In this document: one piece after another, positions 24,242 to 37,612 of the stretch | How positions within the stretch are numbered: the first letter of the stretch is position 1 | How the letters are laid out: every line of letters begins with the position of its first letter | DNA from: Tetrahymena elliotti 4EA | Taxonomy: Eukaryota > Ciliophora > Oligohymenophorea > Hymenostomatida > Tetrahymenidae | Reading direction: 5' to 3' | NCBI GenBank assembly: GCA_000231825.2 | Contig: JH720297.1 | Span: 4,388-68,387, forward strand | DNA length: 64,000 bases | The notes under the pieces: generated by a model | What the model saw: the letters and a program-made list of their open reading frames with translations, nothing else | What the model was told of the DNA's origin: nothing | Databases searched by the model: none | Made by a program: the position numbers and the translations under genes

Positions 24242-24725
24242 ATAAAAGTTTTTAAATAGTAATATATACTTTTAATGTTATGTGAAAATTAATATTTTAA
24301 CAGTCTTAATATTTTAAAAAATTAAAATTTTATTTTATTATTTATTCACAGTTGAGTAGTATTCTTTAAAAGTAATTAAATTTAAAAATCTTTTAATAAA
24401 ATTTTTAAATAATAAATTCAATTTTTTTTTTTTACAATATTAAGAATCTTAATTAAATATAAATTCTGATTTTAATTTCCTGAAATGGTTAAATTTAATA
24501 AAATTCAGTTACTTTTTTAATTCAAAAAAAGTATTATTTTTTCATAAAAAAGTAAAATTATAAATTTTATTTCTTATTAGATAGATTATGGGTATTTACC
24601 AAATCTATGTTTTTATATCAAATTCAGTCTGGCCTTTCATAATTCACACTAATTTTATTTTTTAAGTAATTTATTTTGTTAATCACATAATCACCTGTAA
24701 TATGTTAGATAAATATTTTAGTTGT
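24242..24725. other. convergent intergenic, no gene seen
   Basis: 484 bp between the 3' ends of two convergent genes. It is AT-rich with long A and T runs and must hold both transcription ends. Confidence 0.5.
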
Positions 24726-27700
24726 TCATAATTTTTAATTGAAATTCTTAAAGTGTTAATATTGATTAAAATCTCTTAAAGAACCAAACATGATATCTTT
24801 TTGTGATTGGTGGAAATTTGATTTTTTATTTGATGTTAAACTTCTGTAGAGTACTTTTTGATTGCTCAAATTTATGGATTAAGTTAAAGAATTTAGGATT
24901 TCCTCTTCTTGAACAATTTCATCAATACATTATTTCTCTTGACTTATATCAGTAACTTTTATAATAAACGATTTGACTATATAACCAGTTTAATCATAAA
25001 TTCTAATGAGAATATCTTCTACATCTTATACTGTTGGAGTACCTTGCAATTTAATTACTCCGTTTTGATATTTTAGATTAATCCATGTAGGTAAACGAAT
25101 GTTTTTATAAGCAGCATACTATTTGTATCCAAGGTTTAGCATGAAGCAATATTTTTAAAAGATTTATTGCACATTATGTTTACTGAATGCTTAAATTTAT
25201 TTTATCTTATGATTATTTAAATGTATAGATTCACCTTATGCTAAATAAAATCTGCTAGGAAGTGAAATATTAAGACCATAAGCATCAGCATAGAGGCAGT
25301 CTCTTATTAAATACATATTAATTCCTGCTTTACAATTATGTAGGGATTCCAATAATGAACTAAAATTATTTACCTCTAAAAGTGCTTTTTGGGGAATTAT
25401 TTCAAAAATTACAAATAAATTCTTAATTTCCTCAATTTTTATCCTTAAACTTGAAAATATTTGTAAGCTTTCAGTTGATTTTTAATTAGCAGATGAGCTA
25501 ATTTCTATAAAGGCTTTGTACCAGATATTATTTTTCTTTTGATAGTATTTTATGGCACATTCTTTAATAAAATCATAAATTTATTAAGATTTTTTATCTA
25601 AAAGAAGCAAACGCCTTGCTATATTAGACTTGATAGCAATGTGTATTCTTGAATTCACATCCTAAAGTTATTTGATTACTTCTTGGTCACTTTTATAAGA
25701 TTGAGAAATTAAATTAGTTAATTTATAATTCAATATATCATGTATCACTGGCTGCATTGAAACACTCCCACATTTATTCAAATATAATTTTTCAATTAAA
25801 GAATTTGGTTTATGATTGACAATCAGAGTTAATTTTTTTATCACCTTATCAATAAATGATCTTGGTATTCTATTAAAAAAAGTTTAAAAATTTTTTACCT
25901 AATCAAACGCATTACTATGATTAATTAAATTTTAATTGTTTGAATTATTATCTTGAAATTATGTTTCATAAGCTACAATAGAAACTATTTCTTTACTTAT
26001 GTTGAAAGTATTTTATTTTACTTTTTAGTCCTCATTCAATTTTATCAGTAATTTATCTACTATTTAAATTGAATCTTTTTAAATATTACCCATTAAAATG
26101 ATTTATTTATTATATTATTCCCCAACGAAAGCATATTCATCTTCAAATTAAGTTTAATTTTTATATAAAATATTCCAGATGAAGCATCTCCTTTTATAAA
26201 TACTAAATATTGCTATTAAAGGACCTAAAACCTGAGCTAGCACATTTAATAAAAAATAAAATGAAATTCCATAGGCTTTTAAAATAAATTAATCTTCAGC
26301 TACCGTATAGCTATCGTTTGCTATTATTTTAAATTTAAATACATAATTAAAATATTTTGAAGGGATGGTTCCATAGTAATTTAATCTTGAATCACCTTGA
26401 GATTGGAGCCAAAACTCAGGAGTTATATCTTAATAAGAAGATGTAACTTGATCAAATAATTGTAATTTATAACTTATTTGTTAAATATCACTTACAGTGA
26501 ATGAATTTTCAGCAAATCTTAATGAGATTTAACTTTAAATGTCAACAATTGAATCTGTGTATAGCTTTTCTACTTAATTTTACAATTAGTTTTGAACTTT
26601 AATCTATTCCTTCAATATAATAAAGGGGCATTCTTATATTTGTAAGTTAACTAAATATGGGTAATTATAATCATCAGATAACTTTGTCACAATATACATA
26701 TCTTAATTTATCTAAGTTTTATTGGCAAAAATTATTTATTTTTAGAGGACACTATTTATATTATTCAATGAGCCTTCTAATTTAATTTGATCACCATTTT
26801 ATGAAAAAGATGTTATCACTCCAGGATAGTTCATGTTAACAAATTTACCTATTTTTTTATCTACTTCTAAGTAAACACTGATCATTTATTTGGATAAACT
26901 CTAAACATAGTTTTTGTCATCAGTAAAACTAAGAGACAAAGAGGGCTCAACAAAATAAATTACTGGGTTAATATAATAGGAAAGTATCAAAGTTTATAAA
27001 ACTTTATGCTCTAACTATTATATGAACAAAGTTACATTTTAGATTGTATTGCTTGACTGAAGCTTGGCAAACTTAATTAAAAAGTCATTATTAAATTTAA
27101 ATGGTTTAGAGGAATCAAAAAAATCTGTAATAGTTTATTTTGAATCTAAGTAATTTTATTCTATTAAAAAACTAAGTATTAAATCAGCTTAAGTCTGATC
27201 AGTTGTCACAACATCATTTTGATCTTACAAAGTATATTAAAATTATGATATTTAAAGTGGTATTACGGTTTTAATTAATAGCATATTCTAATTCCTACCT
27301 TCCCTGACATTCCCAAGTGCTGACTTATTTATTTCTATAATTAAAGTTTGTGTATTATAATCATAATGCATGTAGAAAGGTAGAGATACAATTTAGCCAT
27401 TTAAGTATTAGCTAACCTAAATAATTCTCTAATCCTCATTTTGAGGATAAAGTATCACAAAATTAAATTAAACTAATTAACCAACTTGAAATATATAATT
27501 TTAATTTCCTTCTTACATTTGATACTTTGAAATTGATTGATATCCTGTAAGCTAGTCTAAGTTAATAATACTAACTTCAGTATGGATAAATACTTAACTT
27601 TTCAATGGTAACGTTATAATTCCTTGGGGGTTGGTGATAAAAACATATCTCTCATCTGCTGTTGTACAGATAGCAACAGAAAATTATTTATCTCTTAAAT

Positions 27701-29684
27701 AAGTTGCTATTATAATTGGATTTTTTTTATCTTATATATCTAATAGAGTAAGCATTCCAACATCTTATGACCCAATAAGAATAAATTTATCTTATTAAAT
27801 AGGTATTCCTAATCATGCCCAGCCTTAAACCTAGACTCTTGATACAATATTTATCATAGGTAAAAAGCTTAAATCTATAATTGCAAACCCTTTAATGCCA
27901 TCCATCAAATAGCCATAATTTGATTGAGTTTTAGATAAAGTTATACTTTCAGCACCTAAAGTCTCAAGATAGTCAGATAGTCTAATATTTTACTTATCAG
28001 TGCAATCTAAAACATAAATTCCATAATTTCTACAGCAAGCAATTATATAATTATTATCATCAGTGATAGCCCCACCTCCAGTCTCTCCTTACATAAAATC
28101 TGGACTAGCATAGTAATATACTTAAGTTATATTCATATGATTTATCATGTTGAATAATATAATGCCACTTTGATATGTTTGAATAGCATAAGTTCTATCT
28201 TTACTAAAAACAAGCTATTCTGCCATTTAAATGGTATCTATTTAATAAGAAGATAGTTCTTTAGGATTTGTTAAAGATATATTTGGCTCATCTTCAGTAG
28301 GTTAAATAGAAAGCACTGTTATTAATTTATTTGAATATAGAGAAGCAACAAATAATAAATTATTCTTTGTATCAAAACTCATTGAATCGCATTCTATTTA
28401 AAGGTGAGTTGCATTTTAAATTTAAAGATTCAAAGGATTCTTAAAAAAAGGTATCATGTACAAACCACTGTAATCAAATGCACCCATTAGGTATTAATCA
28501 GTTGGGTCAGTATAGCATCTCCATTTATATATCCCTTCCATCTTCTTCTAAATAGCTTAGTGAGAATTAAAAATATTAGGATAATCATCATTTAAATTTG
28601 GGATAGACTGTTAAAACGTTAATAAACTCTATGAATTTGCATAATATAAATATTTTTCATCTCCAGATAAAACAGCTGAGTTTGAAAGACCATCAATTTT
28701 AATATGTTAAAAAAATTAAATATTTTCTCTTTGGCTGATATCAAATATTACAATTCCTATTGATCTGACACCTACAAAAATATAATTATTATCTTTAGAA
28801 ATAAGTATAATAGTACAGACTGGATTTATATATTAAAAAGGCCAGTAAGCTTTAAAAGATAATTAGATTGGCTAATTAAAAGAATTCTCTCTTAGAGTTT
28901 ATGAATTATCAGCATAGTAAATTCCAAACCAATTTTCTATTTCATAGATGTATTTATTATCACTTGTCACTACTAATGACCATGCTTTTCTATAGCCGTT
29001 CCCATATGCAGCTTTAATGAATCTAGCCTATCTTTTATCTGAGTCTGATTCAAGCTTTAATTTCAACACAATTACTCCAACTATATCACAACTAAGATAG
29101 ACCCAATTAGCATCATTAGAAACTTATATTTCTGTAACTTGTACAGACTAAGTATCATAAATGTCAAGTAATTTAATATTTTAGAGATCTCTAGAATCAT
29201 ATACACCTACAAATCCCTACAAACCAGATATAAAAATAAGGTTTTTGTTTTCAAAGTACAAAATCTTCGTTATTTAAGAAGGAAATTAAATAGTAGAAGT
29301 AATATTGTATTCTAACATATTCTTTAAGTCTACTTGATTTTTAAGATATTAGCATACCTACAAAGTAGAATTTATTCCTATCATTAATGTAATTCCATTA
29401 CTGCTAATATCAAATGTGCTAATATAAGAAACATCTTTTTTTTAAAATTTTTATTATAGAAGCTTAGTACCTCCAAATTAATCTAGCACAATTATTCCTC
29501 CAAACCCAGATGAAATAAAAACTGCTTATATGTCTTTCGCTATTTTAATTACAAGAGAAGTACCTTCATCTTCAGAAAGAATGTAATTATTTAGATAAAA
29601 AGGTGAGTAAACAAAATTTATGTCATTAATTTATGCTAAAATACAGGTTAGTAAACTTAAAAATAGTGATTAGAAAGCATTCAT
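24726..29684 (-). CDS. single-pass membrane protein with LVIVD-type propeller repeats and cadherin-like modules
   Basis: Uninterrupted frame of 1,652 residues under the ciliate code, ATG at 29684 to TGA at 24726. An N-terminal signal peptide (MNAFQSLFLSLLTCILA) is followed by about 650 residues of repeats of the type IQAVFISSGFGGIIVLDQFG, NKNLIFISGLQGFVGVYDSR and NNYIFVGVRSIGIVIFDIS. These match the LVIVD repeat of bacterial and protist surface proteins, which folds as a beta-propeller. Later there are cadherin-like (CADG) strands near FWLQSQGDSRLNYYGTIP and KIIANDSYTVAEDQFILK, just before one strong membrane helix (about residues 1135-1160, FYFLLNVLAQVLGPLIAIFS). A basic stop-transfer run (YKRRC) and about 490 residues follow. 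Near the end a further module, LPTWINLKYQNGVIKLQGTP, again looks CADG-like. It probably acts in adhesion or recognition at the cell surface; function is inferred. Confidence 0.78.
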
Positions 29685-30795
29685 TTTCTTTTGTAAATTT
29701 CTAGATTAAGTAAAATTTTTAAATGTTTTTTGACTTAAAAATTGTTTATAATAAAAAATTTTTACTTAAACAAATAAAAACTAATAAGTAATATTGATAA
29801 TTATTTAATTATTTATAGATTGATAATGTAGCAGATAGAATAGTAAGGATGTAACTCTATATCATACAATTTTATTTATTTAGAATTTTTTATTAATAAC
29901 AGTATTAAGTTAACAATATATCGTCTCCCATACCTTTAAATTTTAAAGTATTATAGGAGCGAGAATTTGATTTCTGAAATAGTTGTTTATGTGTTATCTA
30001 AGAATACTGTTCTCATCAATAGTGCTCTCTATATTGTTTGAAATAATTTCTAATTAAAATTGGAATTTTAACAATTTTTATCAAAAAGATTAAAGGAAAC
30101 TCTGCTTATTGATTTAGTTAGATTTTTAATATGGATTTGTTTGTAATTAGATAAATAGCTGTATAAAAAAAAGAAGAGAAATTTTCTCATTAATAGAAAA
30201 ACCATCTACAACTTTGAAAAATAATTTTTTTATGACTTTTAATACAGCTCAATTTGAAAATAAATAATTAAAGAAAATAATTTATTCAAAAAAGAAAGAA
30301 AAATTGAACAGGGATTTTATTTTAATAACTTTTGTGCTTATGTTTCTCTTTTATCTTGGCTTTCTACTATTTTGAAAGAAAAAAGTATATTTAACAATAA
30401 TTTTATTAAATCTTTTTAAATGTAATTTTATTAAATCTTTTTAAATGTGCTATTTCTTCTTTAAAAATGTTTAATGAATGGCTAAGTGTTAATTAATAAA
30501 ATATGATTTAAGATGAAATTTAAAATATTTTGTTCAAAATTTTTTTAAAATTAAAATAATTAACAAATATTGATTAATAATTGAGAAAATAGTTTGAAAT
30601 AAATAGAAAGAAGAAAGATTATTTTATAAAAGTAATTTTTCATGAAGTTAACAATTTATTTAATATAAACAAGATAATTTTTGAATTTCAAAGTAGATTA
30701 TTATTAACAGGTTTACAAGATTTAATCATAATACAATATTTAAGTTATTTTTATTCAATTTTAAAACTAATTTATACTTTTACTTTAACTTTGTG
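29685..30795. other. intergenic, no gene seen
   Basis: About 1.1 kb between two minus-strand genes, containing the promoter of the LVIVD gene and the 3' end of receptor A. Apart from a 25-bp tandem duplication (30399-30448) I see only AT-rich sequence. Confidence 0.5.
30399..30448. repeat. 25-bp perfect tandem duplication
   Basis: Two adjacent identical copies (30399-30423 and 30424-30448) beginning AATTTTATTAAATC and ending TTTTTAAATGT. It is non-coding and probably arose by replication slippage. Confidence 0.85.
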
Positions 30796-33700
30796 TCATT
30801 TAGAATGATAAGGGATTTACTTATTGATGAAAGAAATTACATATTAATTTTCTACTAAATTTTCAATAGGAATCAGACTAAGGAATAGTCTAGCTTCATA
30901 AATTATAAAGTTTAAATTGTTAATAAATTTAATCCATAATAAAATGAATATTAAGACACAGATTGATATAATGTAAATAAATAGCCCAAGCTAAATTTGT
31001 TTGACATTTTAGAATTATTCATTACTTGAATTCTAATTCATTTCTTTTAGTAAACGAATAATCTATCTTATGTAGTAATAAGTTTGTTAGAGATCATAAT
31101 AGTTATTTTAACTACACCAGAGTTAAAACTATTCAATATAATCTAATTCATCATTTGCTGATGTAAATGTTAAGTAAATCTAATTAAATTAGTTTATCAA
31201 TTCTTTTAATGTTACAGTTAGCCCTTACTACAATTTACCATTAAACATAGCAGTACAATTTTTAGGATCAATTTTAGGATCATATTTCTCATGAATTTCT
31301 TTATCTTCTTTATCTTTCTCATCTACAAAATTACTATCATACTTATCAGTTAGAATTTAACATGCATCTTCTTTAATTGTTTTCAAATAGTAATATTTAT
31401 ATTCTTGCATAAGATCTCTATCTTACTGAAAATTTGAGTCAACTTGGTATAAACCAGATAACCTTTCTTTGAATTAAGAACCAAGAATATTTTCTTTAAA
31501 ATTTTTTACAACTCCGATATCTCTTGCTGAGAATTGATATAAATAAGAATTGGTATAAATTTAAATTAGAGTTAATTCTATGCTAATTAAAGACTAAATT
31601 TAGTAAACCTAACTAACCTCCTGGATATTGTATTTAAAAGTACTAAAGAAGTTTCTAGTTAGAAAGAAATTTGTAATAGAATAAACAGACAAGATTATAA
31701 ACATTGATATCGAATAGAGTATAATAGAAAAGGAGTATTTTTAAAGACTGTTTGTTTGTGAAACTACTTTTCTTTTTTTAACTGATTTTTTAATTTAAGA
31801 AAAAAGTTAAGGTTATCCTGTAGGTATTTAGGTTTAAGACATAATATTTTTTGAGCTTAAATTTTTGTTTGTTTTAATAGATTTCAAAGTTTTAGATGAT
31901 CCAATATTTGACTTATTTTCTGCAAATTCAATGTTACATTTTTAAACTATTTTTTCAAGGAAATTAGAATCAAATGTGACTAATAATTTCAGGATATCTT
32001 CTCTTTTGCTCTAAACAATATAATAAGCAGGAAAAATAAGCATTAGCAATATAAAGCAGAATGCTTCAATAAGTCCAATACTTATATATAAAAGATTTTC
32101 TGAACTTTTTATTTTGTTTTAAGATGTGGTGCTTGATGAATCCACTAAGTAAGCTATCATATCCATCAAGTTATAATAATTTTCAAAAATATAAGTTAAT
32201 GAATCAAAGTTATTACTCTATGAGTAGTCCCACAAGTAAAGAGGTATATTTAGAAGAGTATAGCTATTTTTAGTATAAATTATATGCAAAAAATAAATTA
32301 AATTTATAGAATTTACAGTCGAGTATAATTTTTATGTATTGTAGGTGGGCTCTAATTTATTAAAAACGAAACTTGAACATCTTCTTCAATCATGTAGGTT
32401 TCAAATCCTTTTCTTACGCAGATAGATGCAAAATAATCAATTAGTTATTTTAATTAAATTTATCTATTAGCTTTTTCTTATTATATTTCAAACATTTAAG
32501 CTTCATTATCAAAATCATATCCAGGTAATCCATATATTTACATAGTGAATAATATTTCTTTTTATCTTATAACTTATGCATAATTTTCAAGTATATCATA
32601 GCCTTTTTATTATATTTAATTAATATGTAAATAAAATTAAGTAAAATAGTATTTACCAACTAACATGTCTTTAAAAAAATCCCATCCATTATTAAAGTAA
32701 CTTATCAAAGATAAATAGAGTGCGACACTAATTGAAACCAAAAGAATAAGAAAAATGGCTCCAATATATCTAACATATTTAACTTAAACAAGCTCCTATC
32801 TCTTAGTAACCATATCACAGAGGAACTACCTTTTAAAAAACAATTAAGAATCAATCATCTTTTTTTCAATATCATCATCTTAAAAACTGTTTTTATCTTC
32901 TTTCCTACTTTATTCTGATACTTACCTTCCTTAATTTGAAACTCTTTTAAATTATGAATACTAATCTCTTCTTTAATATGCATTATCGTCTTGAGCATAA
33001 TTCTTTTAAGCTTTTGAATGCTAAGTATTATACAATTTTGTAACATTTCTCTCCAAAGTTTATATGTCTTTCCTGCTTAGTTGTCTGTTAGTTTTATTTT
33101 TTATCAGTATTTATTTATTTCCTACTTATATATTATTTTTAATTTCTTGCTCTATCGAAGTATGGCTACCAGAATATTAATCTATAGAAAGAGGTTGTAT
33201 TTAAAGTAGTTTTTCATTATTTTTTGGGTTATGAAAGTGTTAGTGACGAACCTTTATTTTATTTTGAGATTATTAATCATCTATCCTGTTTGAAGATATA
33301 AAAATATTAACATGTATGAATAATTTAAATAATAATTAATACGTAGACTCTTAATACATTTCATTAACTTTAATAGTAGGAGAAATTAGGCTGCCATTGA
33401 TGAGATGAGAAGCACTTTGTGAAATTTACTGTTAAAAATAATTTAATTTAATGTTTTGTGAATTGGATTTATATTTTTTTATAATTTTGATTGAGAAAAA
33501 GAAAAAAATAAGTTATTTTAATTAATTTTTTACAACAACTTCTCTGTTTGCCGAACTTTTCACAAAGCATCTCTATGATTCTTCATTATCTTTATGTGTT
33601 GATAAAGGAGAAATCATTTCTTAACCTTAACCAAACCTTGGGGAGCAGAATTAGTACTTTAGCTCGTTATCAACAGTAGTATTATTATTATCCTCATTAG

Positions 33701-36700
33701 CTCTAGGAGACTTTATTATCAGCTTCTGCTGTTTTTTTAAAGATTTTTTCTGATTTTTTAATTCGTTTGAGCTGTTTAAATCTGATTAATTAACTTCTTA
33801 ATTCTGACCTTAATTGTTTATCTGTTAATTATCAATCTATAAACTTTCAACCATTAATTAATTTTCTTGAACTTATAAAAAATCTTTCTAATAATTGTGG
33901 TACAAACTTTACTCATTTTAATAATTAGCCTAATAATTTTCATAAGATTGGTGTTATTACTCTAAATCAGCATATTAAATATGCTATGTTTCATCTTTAT
34001 CTTATCCCTAAAAAAATAAAAATTTAATACAAAAAACAAATAAATGAATTTACATCAGCTTTTTCTGAATATTTGGAAGATTATTTTTCAGCTAAGCAAT
34101 TAATTATTTAATTTTCAGTAGATTTTTCTTTTTTGTTCAAATCGTGAAGATAATTTGATTCAAAATAATCTATTTCCTGTAGAGTGTTAGCATCTTTCTT
34201 AGGATTGCTTTAAGAATCTTCTTTTTATTTACCCTCAGATTGTTAGTTATCCATTTAAAAATATGTTCCTTAAGTATTGTAAGTTTATATCTCTCTAACA
34301 AATGAATTATTTTTTGAAGTATTTTCATATTCTTAAATTTCCACATTGTGAGAAAAATACTTTTAAAACTTCTCCCTAACTTATTCAAGATGCTCATTTA
34401 TTTCATGGATCTTTTTAAATTTCTTGATTTTGGAGATTTAAATAATATTAAAGCATTTTTGAGCCTCATTAAAAGATTTCTAAACAATAGGAGAAAAGGT
34501 TACTTAAACAGAGTCAAACTCAGAAGGTTTAAATTCCTTAAAATATTAACTAACATCATAAATTTCTTATTTAACTTATTTTTGGAGTATGCCAATCTAA
34601 AATTTATTAGTTGGAAGAAATAGAATTGAGTTAAATTACATAAAATTGGTTTATCTTTCAAAATTAGATGAATTTTTAGTTTACTCATCAAATTAATTTA
34701 ATTCTTAGAATTTTTCTATGCCATAGAGAATAGGAATTAGATTTCTTATGTTCACTCTCTAAAGCAAATCTATATTTTTGTACAATAAAGTAAAATTTAA
34801 TTTAAATTTTTGAAAAATAAAAATAATTATTTTAAATTTAAAAAAGAAATTTGATTTAAATAAATTAACAATTTCTACCTGATAAGTTCTTTTTTCTTTT
34901 GTTTTGTTCAAAGTTTTTTAAAAGTAGGGTTTTGAGTTGGCTTGATGCATCTAAAAATGTAAAATTTTAGTCACAAATTATATAAAATTTATCATTTTCA
35001 ATTTTCTGCATATAGCATGATAGCCCAAAGGTTTAATCATTTAAAAAATCTAGTTTGACTCTCATAACTACAGGATATAAACTTTCTCTTGCTGTTCTAA
35101 TAAATGTATAGTATAAACCGATTTTGATTAAATCTATATTAGCTTCTTCGATAAGTTTTTCCATGTAGCTGCTGATATGAGGGAAATAATAATCAGGGAA
35201 TAAAAGGGATATAGGTTTTCCTATCATGTCATAGCTACTGACCCCAAATAACTTGGAAAAAGAATCAGATAATCTTAAAATTGTCTTATTTTATAAGGAG
35301 AAGAAAAATGCAGTAGCTGATTTTTGATGAAATAAATTTATTTTAAAATCGATTTTTGATGATCCATTTCTTGTTTAGTGAGAATTATCTGCCTCATTTA
35401 AATAAGCAGCATGTAATATTAATTAAGTAAGACTTCTTTTTCTAAAATCAAAATGATTCAAAAATATTTAAGATATTTGAAGAGTTCTTTAGTGTAATGG
35501 GTTCATTTTGAATAAATTAATAAGTGAATCTTCTATTATTTAGATTTATATTATTGTTTTTTGTGATTATTTAACTAAATCATTTAAAACAATTTAGTCT
35601 TGGTTTAGAAATTAAAAAAACTCCTACTTCATCTTTAAACCTTTGCTTAATTCACTAAAAGAGTCTCTATATACATGGTCAAAATGGTAGACATCACCTA
35701 TTTTAAGTCTTTAATTTTGAAAATTTGAATGTTCAAAGAAGGACATAAATTCATAATTTAAATCTTATGCTATTAATTCCATCATATACTATTATTGTAT
35801 TGTCATTAAATGATACTTTTGTTTTACTGTAAATACCTCAGTATATGCTTTTGCAGGAGTAGAAGCAACTTATATGAGATAATAGATGTATGTTGGTTTT
35901 ATTTTTTTTAAGAATTGGATATTTTAAGGTGTACTTTTAGAAATTGTTTTCTCATTATTATTCTGACCTTGAAAGTTTGTATTGAAAGAAAGGTTTAATA
36001 AGTAATAAATATATTCAATAATAAATTATTTTCGCTGCTAATGTCCATTCATGTTACTCAATGTTAGTTCAGAAACTTAATACTTTTAGCAAAAGCATTA
36101 AAATTCCTAACTCTTTCTTTTTTATTTTTAATCTACGGTGTTTTTTTCTTTATCTTACATTTTCGTTTGTTCTAAAATACCTAATGCTTAGCAATGAATA
36201 ATATGAGAAGCATAAATTGATTCATATTATACACCTAGTCCTTAAAATGCACTACTGCTCATATATTATTCTATATCTAGCTAGCACAGTGGTATTAATA
36301 CCTTTCTCACATAATAATCTAGGTGAAAAGCAGAAATAGTTTAAATGTTTTTTTCACTAATAAAAGATATGTAAAAAGACTCCCTCCATCTCAAGACTAA
36401 TTTACATATTTAATAGTTTATAGGTATTAACGAAAACAGCAAAATAGAAAATGAAAATTTTTTATCCAGATGAATTTAAAGTGTTGCTAAAATGGATATT
36501 AATAAATAAAAAAAGGATCCTTAAAAATGGTATTTTTATGCTTATTCAAAGTAGAAAGGAAACTCATAGACTAAAGTGACTACTCTAATTAAAGAGTAAA
36601 TCATGTGCAACCATGTGTAGAGCTTGATACTCATATTATCATTTATTTATGTGCAAATGTAAGATGCTAGTAAATCTAAAATGAAGTAACACCATCTTAA

Positions 36701-37612
36701 ATTGCTAAGCCTTGAACCAAAAAAGTCGCGATAGCGAATAGAGTAATCAAAATCATTAATGACAATTAACAAATTAATTAAAAAAGTTGTCAAAAATAAT
36801 GAAACACCTAATAGAATTCCAAATTATTTATGAATTATTTCATTAAAGTGAGAATTTGTGTTAAACATCAAGCTAAAGCTAACAATGCTAAATGGTATTG
36901 AAACAATGTATGTATATGTTTGTAAGATCACTGATGTAAATTTGTTAAGGATACCATTAGACTTGAAGAACTTCTTTATGAATGAGAAACTTTAAAAATT
37001 AAATTTTTTTGCTACTACATCTTTTATATATTATTCCTGCCTCTTTTATTCGCTTTCATTATTTGTATGATAATTATTGCTCATCATCCAAAGGGTATAC
37101 TATATCAAAATATATGATATTGCAAACAAATTGTAGGTGATACCAAAAATGCTAAAGTTTATTTGGGTTTGAGCTATGTCATGTTAACTACTTTAATTAT
37201 TAATATTACTACTACTATTTTATGCCGTAGTGTTATCATTACTTCTACCAATATTATTTTGGCTTCCTTTTGAAGTAATTTCTTCAATACTATAAATCCT
37301 AAAGCATCTTATGTACTAAGCTGCTTATAATAAAAAGCTTTGCTAATTAATGCTAGGTTATGAAAAGCTCTTAATGGCATTTTCTTCAAAAACCATACCA
37401 ATTATTTATGAATAATAAATGACTAGAAGTATGATTCCAATCAGGCTACCCCTACGATAAGACTTAATAATTTTAGCTACTTATTATGTGTAAAATAATA
37501 TTGATAAATCTTTAAATGTTTAGTTATGCTTTGATCTTTTTAAATGATCATCTGTTAATTTTGATGAATGGTGGTTTTGTAAATCATTCTTCCTGGTGTA
37601 ATTTGGAGTCAT
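30796..37612 (-). CDS. PAS-domain multi-pass membrane receptor, TmcB-like (paralogue A)
   Basis: Very large gene with several AT-rich introns, ATG at 37612 (MTPNYTRKNDLQNHHSS) to TGA at 30796-30798. The N-terminal half holds several membrane helices (first: GSLIGIILLVIYYSQIIGMV), as in the ciliate TmcB-like family. It then carries the family block that reads CFCQKY here and CFCK/CFCE in the paralogues. A PAS domain lies at about 34950-35450 (MIGKPISLLFPDYY, IDLIKIGLYYTFIRTA, YPVVMRVKLDF). A Q/N/S/K-rich linker follows at about 33500-34900. Next come a helix (YIGAIFLILLVSISVALYL, near 32730), an extracellular module and more helices. The tail LSLIPIENLVENQYVISFI is shared with B and C. PAS domains sense small ligands, redox state or light, or mediate interactions; here a sensory membrane receptor is inferred. 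No kinase or cyclase domain is visible. Internal exon edges are approximate. It diverges from B. Confidence 0.75.

Noticed and set aside
34170..34700. Short overlapping standard-code frames on both strands near 34.2-34.7 kb
   Set aside because: They lie inside the linker of receptor A, have low-complexity K/L/I-rich composition, and are chance frames in AT-rich DNA.
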